NCBI GenBank assembly: GCA_046350355.1 | Contig: JAXMAN010000002.1 | Location: forward strand, 1,238,109 to 1,302,108 | Length of the DNA stretch: 64,000 bases | From: UBA966 sp046350355 | GTDB taxonomy: Bacteria > Planctomycetota > Phycisphaerae > Phycisphaerales > SM1A02 | Reading direction: 5' to 3' | In this document: positions 35,789 through 44,137 of the stretch, piece by piece | Layout of the letters: each line of letters opens with the position of its first letter | Position numbering within the stretch: the stretch's first letter is position 1 | The notes under the pieces: generated by a model | Seen by the model: the letters and a program-made list of their open reading frames with translations, nothing else | The model's database searches: none | Told to the model about the DNA's origin: nothing | Translations under genes and position numbers: made by a program

Positions 35789-36775
35789 TCAGTGGTCGTG
35801 GCCGGCGTGGTCGTGGTCGTGGTCGTGAGCGTCGTGGCTGTGCGCGCCGTGGTCGTGGCCCGCGTGGTCGTGCGCGTGCGAGGCGGCCTCGAGCCGGCCG
35901 ATGCCCAGCGCGAGCCCCAGCCCCAGCAGCAGCGCGATGGAGAGCCCCGCGCGGTCGTGGCGGTGGAACTGCACCTCCGGCAGCAGGTCCGAGGCCGCGA
36001 TGCACAGGAAGGTGCCCGCCGAGAAGGCCAGCGCGTAGGGAACAAAGGCCGAGCCCTGGCCGGTCCACTGCGCGCCCGCCTCAAAGAGCAGCACGCCCAC
36101 CGGCACCAGGCCCGCGAAGAGCAGGTTGAAGAGCACGACCTGACCGCGCGTGCCGCCGCCGGCGCGCAGGAGCGTCGCGACCGTCATGGAATCGAAGGGC
36201 TTGTGCAGCAGGATCACCAGGAAGGTGCCGAAGCCCGCGAGCGCCGAGGCCGAGGCCGCGCCGTCCGCCTCGACCGCCGCGATGCTCGCCGCGAGCGCGA
36301 CGCCCTCGAGCAGCGAGTGCAGCCCCATCCCCACCGCGGCGCCCGTCCACGCCAGGCGCCCCACCGCCGGCGCGTGTCCGTGGCCGCCGTGCGCGTGGCC
36401 GTGGCCGTGCGCATGGCCGTGGCCGTGCCCGTGGTCGTGCCCATGCTCGCAGGAGGAGCCCGGCGCCTCGTGCTGGTGGAAGTGCGCGAAGCGCTGCAGC
36501 GAGAACATCGCCAGGAAGCCCAGCACCGCGGCGATCATCAGCGGGTCGAAGATCCCGTGCTCATCCATCCCCTGCGGCGCCGACTCCATGCGCGCCATGA
36601 GCGCGTGCGGCAGCATGTGGAAGAAGGCGACGCCGAGCATCACCCCCGAGACGAAGCTCAGCCCGAACTGCAGCCGCCGATGCGAGAGCGTCAGCAGCGC
36701 AGGCACGAGCCCCCCCGCCACCGAGGCGGCGGCGACGAGCAGGCAGTAGAGGACGAGGACAGCGGTCGGATCCAT
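35789..36775 (-). CDS. ZIP-family divalent metal transporter
   Basis: The 328-residue inner-membrane protein has about eight predicted TM helices. Helices IV and V carry the ZIP metal-site pattern (GMGLHSLLEGVALAASIA and HKPFDSMTVATLL). TM1 starts at residue 4 (AVLVLYCLLVAAASVAGGLV). Two His-rich stretches stand out: a cytoplasmic loop at about 107-137 (CEHGHDHGHGHGHAHGHGH) and a C-terminal tail at about 300-328 (AHDHAGHDHGAHSHDAHDHD). These suggest zinc or another soft divalent metal; substrate and direction are inferred. No Zur- or Fur-like operator was recognised upstream. Confidence 0.88.
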   Translation of the reverse strand: MDPTAVLVLYCLLVAAASVAGGLVPALLTLSHRRLQFGLSFVSGVMLGVAFFHMLPHALMARMESAPQGMDEHGIFDPLMIAAVLGFLAMFSLQRFAHFHQHEAPGSSCEHGHDHGHGHGHAHGHGHAHGGHGHAPAVGRLAWTGAAVGMGLHSLLEGVALAASIAAVEADGAASASALAGFGTFLVILLHKPFDSMTVATLLRAGGGTRGQVVLFNLLFAGLVPVGVLLFEAGAQWTGQGSAFVPYALAFSAGTFLCIAASDLLPEVQFHRHDRAGLSIALLLGLGLALGIGRLEAASHAHDHAGHDHGAHSHDAHDHDHDHAGHDH

Positions 36776-36888
36776 GGTCCGGAGGAGCTCGGCGGAGGTG
36801 CGGGATTCGCCCGTGGCCTCGGGCGAGAACGCCGCACGATACCGGGCCCCCGGGGGCGGGGTGGAGCGGATTCCGCCTGCGAAACCGC

Positions 36889-36917
36889 TTGCGGGGGGCG
36901 TGGAATCGCCCTACAAT
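36889..36917 (+). promoter_or_regulatory. Promoter of tRNA-Ala
   Basis: TTGCGG (36889-36894), a 17-bp spacer and TACAAT (36912-36917) lie 17 bp before the mature tRNA 5' end. The -10 box matches five of six consensus bases. Confidence 0.6.
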
Positions 36918-36933
36918 CCCCCTCCCGACCGCT

Positions 36934-37006
36934 GGGGTGGTAGCTCAATTGGAAGAGCGCCTCGGTCGCATCGAGGAGGTTGTGAGTTCGATCCTCATCC
37001 ACTCCA
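36934..37006 (+). tRNA. tRNA-Ala (anticodon CGC)
   Basis: All four arms fold. The acceptor GGGGTGG pairs with CCACTCC and includes the G3:U70 identity pair of alanine tRNAs. The D stem is GCTC/GAGC. The anticodon stem CCTCG/CGAGG holds the loop GTCGCAT, giving CGC for codon GCG. The T stem is GTGAG/CTCAT with TTCGATC. The discriminator is A and no CCA is encoded. It stands alone with its own promoter and a terminator downstream. Confidence 0.93.
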
Positions 37007-37031
37007 CTTGGAGCCGCAACGCTCCGCCACG

Positions 37032-37065
37032 AAGGCCCGCCGACCGCGGGCCTTCGGTGTTTTTG
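37032..37065 (+). terminator. Intrinsic terminator after tRNA-Ala
   Basis: AAGGCCCGC (37032-37040) pairs with GCGGGCCTT (37046-37054) across a 5-base loop and is followed by CGGTGTTTTTGG. It separates the tRNA from mutS. Confidence 0.85.
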
Positions 37066-37136
37066 GGGGCGCCGGCGTACCGCGACCGCGGACGCGCGGG
37101 GGCCGCGCACGCACCCCTTCCGTACCATCCGGGCCG

Positions 37137-39746
37137 ATGTCCGCAGGCGAGCCGTCAGCGACCACCGCGCCGCGTCCGTACAACCGCGACACGCCGGCGA
37201 TGCGCCAGTACGACCGCTTCAAGCGGGAGCACCCGGGGTGCCTGCTCCTCTTCCGGATGGGGGACTTCTACGAGCTCTTCGACGAGGACGCCGTCGTCGC
37301 CCACCGCGAGCTGGGCATCACGCTGACCGAGCGCACCAAGGGGCAGCCCATGGCGGGCGTCCCGTACCACGCCGTCGAGTCCTACCTGCGCCGGCTGGTC
37401 GAGCGCGGGCACCGCGTCGCCGTCTGCGAGCAGCTCCAGGATCCCGCCGAAGCCAAAGGCGTCGTGGAGCGCGGCGTCACGCGCGTGCTCACCCCCGGCA
37501 CGCTGGTGGACGAGACGCTCCTGGACGACGGCCGCGCCAACCGCGTCGCCGCCGCCGTCACGCTGCCCGCGGGCGCGTCAGGCTCCCCCGCCGCGGCGGT
37601 CGCCGTCGCGGAGCTCTCCACCGGCGAGTTCACGGTGGAGGCTTGCGATCCCGCGCAGCTCCTGGACACGCTGGCGCGCCTGGCGCCGAGCGAGCTCATC
37701 GTTCCCGAGGGGGACTTCGCCAATCCCGCGCGCCCCGCCGCACGCGCGCGCGCCGAACTTGGCTGCCCGGCGCACGAACTTCCCGGCTGGTTCTTCCGCG
37801 CCGCCGACGCCGCCGACCTCCTGCGGGAGCACTTCCGCGTGCGCTCGCTCGAGGCGTACGACCTCCACGACGCGCACGCCGAGACCGCCGCCGCGGGCGC
37901 GCTCCTGCGCTACCTGCTCGACACGCAGCGCGGCATCGCCGCCGATCCCGCCGCGGGCGCGGGCGCCGTCGTGCGCCGCGTCGCGCCGCTGGCACACCTG
38001 CGGCCGCCGCGGCGCGTGCAGCGCACCGCGCAGCTGCTGCTGGACGCGACGACGCTGCGCAGCCTGGAGATCGAGCGGACGCTGCGTTCGGGGGGCACCG
38101 AGGGGACGCTGCTGAGCGTGCTGCAGCGCTGCCGCACCGGCATGGGGCGGCGCCTGCTGCGCGAGTGGACCTGCGCGCCGCTCGCCGAGGCCGCCGCGAT
38201 CCGCGCGCGCCAGGACGCGGTCGCGGCGCTCGTCGCCGACGAACGCATGCGCCAGGAGCTGCGCGGCGCGATCGAGGGCGTGCAGGACGTCGCGCGCATC
38301 GCCGGACGCATGGCGCTGGGCCGCGCGACGCCGCGCGACCTGGTCGCGCTGGGGCGCTCGGCGGGGCTGGGCCCGCGCATCGCCGCCTGCCTCGGGGACG
38401 CCCCCGCCTTCGCCGGCGCGCGCGCCGCGCTGCAGGACGCCGCGGGCACGCTCGCGCCGATCGCGCACGCGGTGGCGGAGCGCTGCGTGGAATCCCCGCC
38501 GGCGCACCTGCGCGAGGGCGGCCTCTTCCGCGACGGCGCCGACGCGCTCCTGGACGAATCCCGCGGCCTGCAGCGCGACGCAAGCGCGTGGATGGCGCAG
38601 TACCAGGCGCAGCTCTGCGAGCGCACGCAGATCGCCTCGCTCAAGATCGGCTACAACCGCGTCTTCGGCTTCTACATCGAGGTGACCAACGCGCACAGCG
38701 CGAAGGTCCCGCCGGAGTTCACGCGCCGCCAGACGCTGCGCAACGCCGAGCGCTACATCACCGCGGAGCTGAAGGCCTTCGAGGACAAGGTCCTGGGCGC
38801 CGAGAGCCGCGCGATCGCCCGCGAGCGCGCGATGTTCGAGGAGCTCTGCGCGCAGGCCGCCGCGCTGCTGCCGGCCCTCTCGGGATTCGCCGACGCGGTC
38901 GCGAGCCTGGACGCGGTCGCCGCGCTCGCCGAGACGGCCGCGCGCCACCGCTGGACGCGCCCGGAGATCGTCGACGCGCCCGTGCTGCACATCGAGGGCG
39001 GGCGCCACCCGGTCCTGGACGACCTGCTGCGCGACCGCTTCGTCCCCAACGACGCGGCGCTCGGGACGGCCGCGCAGCCGGCGACGCTCGCGCTCATCAC
39101 CGGCCCGAACATGGCCGGCAAGAGCACCTACATCCGCCAGGTCGCGCTCATCGCGGTGCTCGCGCACATGGGGAGCTTCGTCCCCGCCGACCGCGCCGTC
39201 GTGGGGCTGGCCGACCGCATCTTCACGCGCATCGGCGCCAGCGACGAGCTGCACGCGGGGCAGTCCACCTTCATGGTGGAGATGACCGAGACCGCGCGCA
39301 TCCTCAACCACGCGACGCGCCGCTCGCTCGTCGTGCTCGACGAGATCGGCCGCGGCACGAGCACCCTCGACGGCCTGAGCCTGGCCTGGGCGATCGCGGA
39401 GCACCTGGCCGCGCAGGGCGCGCGCACCCTCTTCGCGACGCACTACCACGAGCTCACGATGCTCGCCGCGCGCATGCCCGGCGTGCGCAACCTGCATGTC
39501 GCCGTGCGCGAGTGGAAGGACGAGATCGTCTTCCTGCACCGCATCCTCCCCGGCGCGACCGACCGCAGCTACGGCATCCATGTCGCGCAGCTCGCGGGGA
39601 TCCCCCGCGGCGTCGTCACGCGCGCCAAGGAGGTCCTCTCCACGCTGGAGGTGCAGACCGAGCCCGCCGCGCGCCCCGCCGCCCGCCGGCGCGAGGGCGC
39701 GATCCCCGCCGACGCCCTGCCCCTCTTCGGCCAGGAAGGCGACTGA
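37137..39746 (+). CDS. mutS: DNA mismatch repair ATPase MutS
   Basis: The 869-residue MutS1 recognises mismatches as a dimer. The N-terminal domain carries the mismatch-reading Phe-x-Glu in RMGDFYELFDED, preceded by TPAMRQYDRFKREHPGCLLL. The core and lever contain QIASLKIGYNRVFGFYIEVT. The ATPase domain has Walker A (TGPNMAGKSTYIRQ, near residue 656), GASDELHAGQSTFMVEM, Walker B and signature (VVLDEIGRGTSTLDG) and TLFATHYHEL. The C-terminus ends in ALPLFGQEGD, probably the clamp-binding motif. The ATG at 37137 is favoured because upstream sequence overlaps the tRNA. No mutL is adjacent. Confidence 0.96.
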   Translation: MSAGEPSATTAPRPYNRDTPAMRQYDRFKREHPGCLLLFRMGDFYELFDEDAVVAHRELGITLTERTKGQPMAGVPYHAVESYLRRLVERGHRVAVCEQLQDPAEAKGVVERGVTRVLTPGTLVDETLLDDGRANRVAAAVTLPAGASGSPAAAVAVAELSTGEFTVEACDPAQLLDTLARLAPSELIVPEGDFANPARPAARARAELGCPAHELPGWFFRAADAADLLREHFRVRSLEAYDLHDAHAETAAAGALLRYLLDTQRGIAADPAAGAGAVVRRVAPLAHLRPPRRVQRTAQLLLDATTLRSLEIERTLRSGGTEGTLLSVLQRCRTGMGRRLLREWTCAPLAEAAAIRARQDAVAALVADERMRQELRGAIEGVQDVARIAGRMALGRATPRDLVALGRSAGLGPRIAACLGDAPAFAGARAALQDAAGTLAPIAHAVAERCVESPPAHLREGGLFRDGADALLDESRGLQRDASAWMAQYQAQLCERTQIASLKIGYNRVFGFYIEVTNAHSAKVPPEFTRRQTLRNAERYITAELKAFEDKVLGAESRAIARERAMFEELCAQAAALLPALSGFADAVASLDAVAALAETAARHRWTRPEIVDAPVLHIEGGRHPVLDDLLRDRFVPNDAALGTAAQPATLALITGPNMAGKSTYIRQVALIAVLAHMGSFVPADRAVVGLADRIFTRIGASDELHAGQSTFMVEMTETARILNHATRRSLVVLDEIGRGTSTLDGLSLAWAIAEHLAAQGARTLFATHYHELTMLAARMPGVRNLHVAVREWKDEIVFLHRILPGATDRSYGIHVAQLAGIPRGVVTRAKEVLSTLEVQTEPAARPAARRREGAIPADALPLFGQEGD

Positions 39747-39790
39747 GGCATCCGGCCGCGCCCCGCGCGCGAATCCTCCTGCGTCCCGCC

Positions 39791-40387
39791 ATGACCCACG
39801 CCAGCACCTCGAATTCCCCGCTGCTCACCGCCGACCTGCTCCGCCGCGAGCACGAGGCCGGCCTCTCCTGGGAGCGCTACCTCGCCGCCCACGCCACGCG
39901 CACCGCCGCGTGGGGACCGCACATCGCCAATGCCGCCCTCACCGGACCGCAGCGCGAGCTGCTGGGCTCCTTCACGCGCCGCATGCCGGTGCTCGTGCTC
40001 ACGGGTGCCTGGTGCGGCGACTGCGCGGTGCAGTGCCCGATGCTCGCCGCCATCGGCGCCGCATGCCCGGCCGCGCAGGTGCGATTCCTCGAGCAGGCGC
40101 AGCACCGCGAGCTCGCCGAGCGCGTGCGCATCAACGCAGGCACGCGGGTCCCCACCGTCCTCTGGTGCGCCGAGGACTACGAGTTCTGCTCGATGCTGGG
40201 CGACCGCACGCTCGCGCGCTACCGCGCGATGGCGGCGCGCCAGCTCGGCGGCGCGTGCCCGCTGCCCAGCGCGAAGATCGACCCCGAGGAGGCGGCGCAC
40301 ACCCTCCAGGGCTGGATCGACGAGTTCGAGCGCGTGCAGCTCATGCTGCGCCTCTCGCCGCGCCTGCGCACGCTCCACGGAGACTAG
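39791..40387 (+). CDS. Thioredoxin-fold protein with CGDC motif
   Basis: The 198-residue protein has no signal peptide and is probably cytoplasmic. The redox motif is in VLVLTGAWCGDCAVQCPMLA (CGDC), followed by the cis-Pro region NAGTRVPTVLWCAEDYEFCS. An N-terminal helical extension (LLTADLLRREHEAGLSWERY) and an extra C-terminal helix (AAHTLQGWIDEFERVQLMLR) distinguish it from plain thioredoxin. It begins 44 bp after mutS and ends 2 bp before the vWA gene, suggesting an operon. Its physiological substrate is unknown. Confidence 0.82.
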   Translation: MTHASTSNSPLLTADLLRREHEAGLSWERYLAAHATRTAAWGPHIANAALTGPQRELLGSFTRRMPVLVLTGAWCGDCAVQCPMLAAIGAACPAAQVRFLEQAQHRELAERVRINAGTRVPTVLWCAEDYEFCSMLGDRTLARYRAMAARQLGGACPLPSAKIDPEEAAHTLQGWIDEFERVQLMLRLSPRLRTLHGD

Positions 40388-40389
40388 CG

Positions 40390-41817
40390 ATGGACCGCCG
40401 CACCGCCGCCCCCCGACTGCTCCCCGCGCTCCTGGCGCTGGCGGCGTCGGCAGCGGCGGCGGCGGCGGCGGCGCCCCCGCCCAGCGGCGGCAAGCCCCCC
40501 TACGTCCCGCCCGACCCGTTCAAGGAAGTCCAGCCCGCGCAGGCCCCGAGCGAGCCGCTCACCACGCTCGCCAAGCACCGCGCGTGGATCCGCCGCCTCA
40601 TCGCCGCGATCCGCTACGAACGCCCCGGCGCCAACGACGCCGCCGAGCACCTGCGCGCGCTGCTCGAGGATCCCGACCCCCGCGTGCGCAGCGCGGCGGT
40701 GCTCGCCTGGACGCGCCGCGGCGAGCCCGCGATCGCGGGGGCGCTCGACCGCGAGAAGGACCCGCGCGTCCTGCGCACCATGCTGCGCTGCCGCTGGCAG
40801 GGCGAGCTGGAGCGCATCGAGCGCGGCGCGCGCACGCTGCTGAAGTCCACGGTCCCCGACGAGCGCATGCTGGGCGTGGAGATCGCGGGCGCGCTCGTGG
40901 CCGACGGGCGCGCCACGAAGGACCTGACGGAGGAGGCGAAGAAGACGCTCTCCTCGATCATCCTGCGCTCGGACCGCGAGACCGGCGGCGCGCTCTCCGC
41001 GCGCATCGCCGTCGTCACCGGCGCGCCCGACGTGCACCTGGACTGGATGTGGCGCCGCTGGCTCGACAAGCACAGCCGCACGATGCGCGTGGATCAGGGG
41101 ATGCTCGCGGGCGAGGGAGCCGTCGCGGTCCCCTGCCCCGTCGCCGACATGGACGACGCCGCCTTCGCGCGCTTCGCGGGCGCGCTCGACGAGCTCTTCC
41201 GCAAGCCCATCGACCTGGGCGTCGCGATCGACTGCACCGCGAGCATGTCCGGCGAGATCGCCGCCGCGCAAGCGGGCGTCGAGGACCTCGCGCGCTTCCT
41301 GGACGCGGGGTGCCCCGGCACGCGGCTGGCGATCGTCGGCTACCGCGACCGGCGCGAGGAGTTCACCGTCAAGGGCTGGGACTTCACTGCCTCGCCGCAG
41401 GAGGCGCGCTCGCGCCTCTGGCAGCTCTGGGCCGACGGCGGCGGCGACGAGCCCGAGCTCGTGCAGGAGGCGCTCCACTTCGCCTACGCCAAGTTCGGCT
41501 GGCGCGCGACGGCGCAGCGCGTGCTGGTGCTGGTGGGCGACGCGCCCCCGACCCCCGGCTTCGGCGGCTACTGCGTGGACGCGGCGCGCGCCGCCTCCCG
41601 CGCGGGGATCGTCACCCATGTCCTCAGCGCCCGCGACCCCGACAAGCCCGGCGAGGTGAAGCACTTCCCCGAGATCGCGCGCGCCGGCGGCGGACGCCTC
41701 GTGCGCCTGGGCGAGGAGGCGGACCTGGTCGCGGAGATCGCCGGCGTCACGCTGAGCGACACCTGGCACGACCACATCGTCGCGGTCTACCAGCGCTACC
41801 AGCTTCTCTGCCGCTAG
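40390..41817 (+). CDS. Secreted protein with HEAT-like repeats and a von Willebrand A domain
   Basis: The 475-residue protein has an Ala-rich signal peptide (RLLPALLALAASAAAAAAAA). Residues about 65-200 are helical repeats (AEHLRALLEDPDPRVRSAAV; LDREKDPRVLRTMLRCRWQG), probably HEAT-like. From about residue 275 comes a vWA domain with the metal-site motif DCTASMSGE (DxTxS instead of DxSxS), VGYRDRREEF and LVLVGDAPPTPG. The rest of the fold is complete up to VAVYQRYQLLCR. It starts 2 bp after the thioredoxin-like gene and overlaps the convergent obg stop by 4 bp. A protein-protein interaction role in the periplasm or at the surface is inferred. Confidence 0.82.
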   Translation: MDRRTAAPRLLPALLALAASAAAAAAAAPPPSGGKPPYVPPDPFKEVQPAQAPSEPLTTLAKHRAWIRRLIAAIRYERPGANDAAEHLRALLEDPDPRVRSAAVLAWTRRGEPAIAGALDREKDPRVLRTMLRCRWQGELERIERGARTLLKSTVPDERMLGVEIAGALVADGRATKDLTEEAKKTLSSIILRSDRETGGALSARIAVVTGAPDVHLDWMWRRWLDKHSRTMRVDQGMLAGEGAVAVPCPVADMDDAAFARFAGALDELFRKPIDLGVAIDCTASMSGEIAAAQAGVEDLARFLDAGCPGTRLAIVGYRDRREEFTVKGWDFTASPQEARSRLWQLWADGGGDEPELVQEALHFAYAKFGWRATAQRVLVLVGDAPPTPGFGGYCVDAARAASRAGIVTHVLSARDPDKPGEVKHFPEIARAGGGRLVRLGEEADLVAEIAGVTLSDTWHDHIVAVYQRYQLLCR

Positions 41818-42860
41818 TGGCCGGCCGCGCCCCAGACGCGGCGCTCGCGCTTCTCGGCCAGGCGCCAGGCGTGCTCGAGCATGTCGCGCACGCCCTCGCC
41901 CGTCGCGCCGGAGATGACCACGGGACGCTCGCCGCGCTTCATGCCGATCGCGCCGGCGAAGCGGTCGATGCGCGCTGCGCGCTCGTCCGCGGGGACGAGG
42001 TCGACCTTGTTCAGCACGACCAGCTCGGCCTTCTCGGCGAGCTCGGCGGAGAACTCCATGAGCTCGCCGCGGATCGTGCGGTAGTTCTCGACCGGATCGC
42101 TGCCGTCCAGCGGCGCGAGGTCGACCAGGTGCACGATCGCGCGCGTGCGCTCGACGTGCTTCAGGAAGTCGTGGCCCAGGCCCGCCCCCTGCGCGGCGCC
42201 CTCGATGAGCCCCGGCAGGTCGGCGAAGACCAGGCGGCGCTCGTCGCCGAGATCGGCGATGCCAAGCTGCGGCCCAAGTGTCGTGAAGGGATAGGCGCCG
42301 ACCTTCGCGTTGGCGCGGCTCACCGCCCGCAGCAGGGTGCTCTTGCCCGCGTTGGGAAGGCCCACCAGGCCGATGTCGGCGATGAGCTTGAGCTCCAGGC
42401 GCAGGCGCCGCTCGATGGAGGGCTCGCCCGGGGTGCATTCCGTCGGCGTCTGGTGCAGCGGGCCCTTGAAGTGCTCGTTGCCGAAGCCGCCGATGCCGCC
42501 CTTGGCCAGGACGAAGCGCTGGCCAGGCTCGATCAGGTCCACCACCACCTCGCCCGTCTCGGCGTCCGAGACGACGCAGCCCACCGGCAGGCGCACGACC
42601 ACTTCCGCGCCGTCGGAGCCGTGGCGGCTCTTGGGGCCGCCGTTCTGCCCGTCCTCCGCGAAGAAGTGCGCCCGGTAGGAGAACTCCACCAGCGTGTCCA
42701 GGTGCGAATCGGCCAGCGCGACCACGTCGCCGCCGCGGCCGCCGTCGCCGCCGTCGGGGCCCCCCTTGGGCATGTTCTTCTCGGTCCGCAGGTGCGAGAG
42801 GCCGTCCCCGCCCTTGCCGGAGCGGACGGTGATCACGGCGGTGTCGACGAAGACGTTCAT
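41814..42860 (-). CDS. obg: Obg/CgtA GTPase
   Basis: The 348-residue protein acts in 50S ribosome assembly. The N-terminal Obg domain is glycine-rich (GKGGDGLSHLRTEKNMPKGG; LAKGGIGGFGNEHFKGPLHQ). The GTPase domain has G1 GLPNAGKSTLL, G3 DLPGLIEGAAQGAGLGHDFL, G4 NKVDL and G5 SGATGEG. There is no long C-terminal extension. It lies downstream of rpmA, the usual partner, but an intrinsic terminator sits between them, 11 bp before the obg ATG. It converges on the vWA gene with a 4-bp overlap. Confidence 0.95.
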   Translation of the reverse strand: MNVFVDTAVITVRSGKGGDGLSHLRTEKNMPKGGPDGGDGGRGGDVVALADSHLDTLVEFSYRAHFFAEDGQNGGPKSRHGSDGAEVVVRLPVGCVVSDAETGEVVVDLIEPGQRFVLAKGGIGGFGNEHFKGPLHQTPTECTPGEPSIERRLRLELKLIADIGLVGLPNAGKSTLLRAVSRANAKVGAYPFTTLGPQLGIADLGDERRLVFADLPGLIEGAAQGAGLGHDFLKHVERTRAIVHLVDLAPLDGSDPVENYRTIRGELMEFSAELAEKAELVVLNKVDLVPADERAARIDRFAGAIGMKRGERPVVISGATGEGVRDMLEHAWRLAEKRERRVWGAAGH

Positions 42861-42870
42861 CGGGATCTCG

Positions 42871-42905
42871 GAAAGAAAACCGCGCAGATCGGAGGACCTG
42901 CGCGG
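42871..42905 (-). terminator. Terminator or attenuator between rpmA and obg
   Basis: On the minus strand CCGCGCAG (42898-42905) pairs with CTGCGCGG (42880-42887), with a further short stem inside. TTTTCTTTC follows. The T-run ends only about 11 bp before the obg ATG, so the hairpin lies in the obg leader and could also mask the ribosome-binding region. Confidence 0.75.
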
Positions 42906-42948
42906 CGGAAGTCTTGGAGGCGCGCCGCCGTCGCGGCCGCGTGCGGAC

Positions 42949-43224
42949 TCAGTTGCGGTCGATCGACAGGCGCGGCGTCGCGGGATCCGCGGGGATCACG
43001 TCGACGGTGCGGCCGCGGAAGCGGACCGTGCCCTCGGCGAGCGCCATGAGCGTGTGGTCGGTGCAGAGCTTGACCAGGTAGCCCGGCTTGAAGCGCGTGC
43101 CGCACTGGCGCAGGATGATGGAGCCCGCCTTGGCGACCTCGCCGCCGTAGAGCTTGATGCCCCGGTACTGCGGGTTCGAGTCGCGCCCGTTGGAAGTCGA
43201 GCCTTGTCCCTTCTTGTGTGCCAC
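42949..43224 (-). CDS. rpmA: 50S ribosomal protein L27
   Basis: The 91-residue L27 begins (M)AHKKGQGSTSNGRDSNPQYR and continues GIKLYGGEVAKAGSIILRQC, the standard L27 core, and ends TPRLSIDRN. No cleavable N-terminal extension is present. The start is GTG, supported by AGGAG 8 bp upstream. L21 (rplU), normally the gene before rpmA, is absent: the next gene upstream is a secreted hypothetical protein 189 bp away. obg follows after the hairpin described separately. Confidence 0.96.
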   Translation of the reverse strand: MAHKKGQGSTSNGRDSNPQYRGIKLYGGEVAKAGSIILRQCGTRFKPGYLVKLCTDHTLMALAEGTVRFRGRTVDVIPADPATPRLSIDRN

Positions 43225-43413
43225 GGCAGAGTCTCCTGCGAAGTCGTTCGGGGGAAAGAGTCCCGGATGGTAGTGGAAGCCCGGGCAGGCGGCAAGGTGC
43301 TTGGGGCGCCCGACCCGCCGACGCGGGCGGAAGTCCGTCTGTCCGACGCAGTTATCGGTGGTCGCAGGCCCGGCGCCCGCCCCCGCGCGGCGGGAGCGGC
43401 CGCAATCGCCGCG

Positions 43414-44091
43414 TCAACGCATGATCCAGGTGTCCTTCACCGCATCGAAGGTCGCCTCCGTGCTCACGCGCGGATCGGGGACGCCCGGCACGCTGTAGGT
43501 GCGCGTCCAGGTGCGGCGGCGCATCGTCTCCTTGCCCGTGGCGGGATCCTTCACGCGCTCGAAGACGGGGCTCAGCCCGGTGACGAAGAAGGTCATGTCC
43601 TTCGCGTCGGTGCCGTCGACGTTCGCGGGCCAGATCACGAAGCCCTCGCGAGCGTTCGCCTCGCCGTCGAGGATGTCGCCCATGATCTGGAACTGGTCGG
43701 CGGCCTCGGGCTTGGCGACCTGGCGCTGCAGGCGGCGCGAGACCTCGGGGCGGACGCCCTCGCCGGCGGAGAGGATCGTGCCGCCGCCCAGCAGCAGCTC
43801 GAAGCGCGGCGAGAAGCGCTGCGTCTTGCCGCTGCGGTTGATGATCGTGTAGGTGAAGACCCAGTAGCGCTGGCCCGTCGGCGCGTCGGTCACGAGCTGC
43901 ATCGGACCCGGGCGGAAGTCGAAGTCGTCCTTCGAGGCGGGCTTGACCTGCGGGATCAGTCCCTTCGAGGGCCCCGGCTTCTGCCCCGCCGGAGGCGCGT
44001 CGCCATTGGCGGCCGCGAGGCAGGGCACGGCCAGGAGCACGCCCGCGAGGGCCAGCGAAGAAAGTGAACGCGCAGGGAGGGGTCGACGCAT
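43414..44091 (-). CDS. Secreted hypothetical protein, 225 residues
   Basis: There is a signal peptide at residues 1-28 (LSSLALAGVLLAVPCLAAAN). The mature part is beta-rich and reads like a small domain for outer-layer proteins (YWVFTYTIINRSGKTQRFSP; then FELLLGGGTILSAGEGVRPE; MTFFVTGLSPVFERVKDPAT) and ends EATFDAVKDTWIMR. I do not recognise a named family. The gene starts 46 bp from a divergent GNAT gene, so the two probably share a promoter region. Downstream, 189 bp separate it from rpmA. Confidence 0.7.
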   Translation of the reverse strand: MRRPLPARSLSSLALAGVLLAVPCLAAANGDAPPAGQKPGPSKGLIPQVKPASKDDFDFRPGPMQLVTDAPTGQRYWVFTYTIINRSGKTQRFSPRFELLLGGGTILSAGEGVRPEVSRRLQRQVAKPEAADQFQIMGDILDGEANAREGFVIWPANVDGTDAKDMTFFVTGLSPVFERVKDPATGKETMRRRTWTRTYSVPGVPDPRVSTEATFDAVKDTWIMR

Positions 44092-44137
44092 CGCCGGGAT
44101 TCTACGGAACGCCGGCCCGCGCGGTTACGCTCCACGG

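Noticed and set aside
37028..37065. A small gene between tRNA-Ala and mutS
   Set aside because: The sequence is a hairpin with a T-run, a typical intrinsic terminator.
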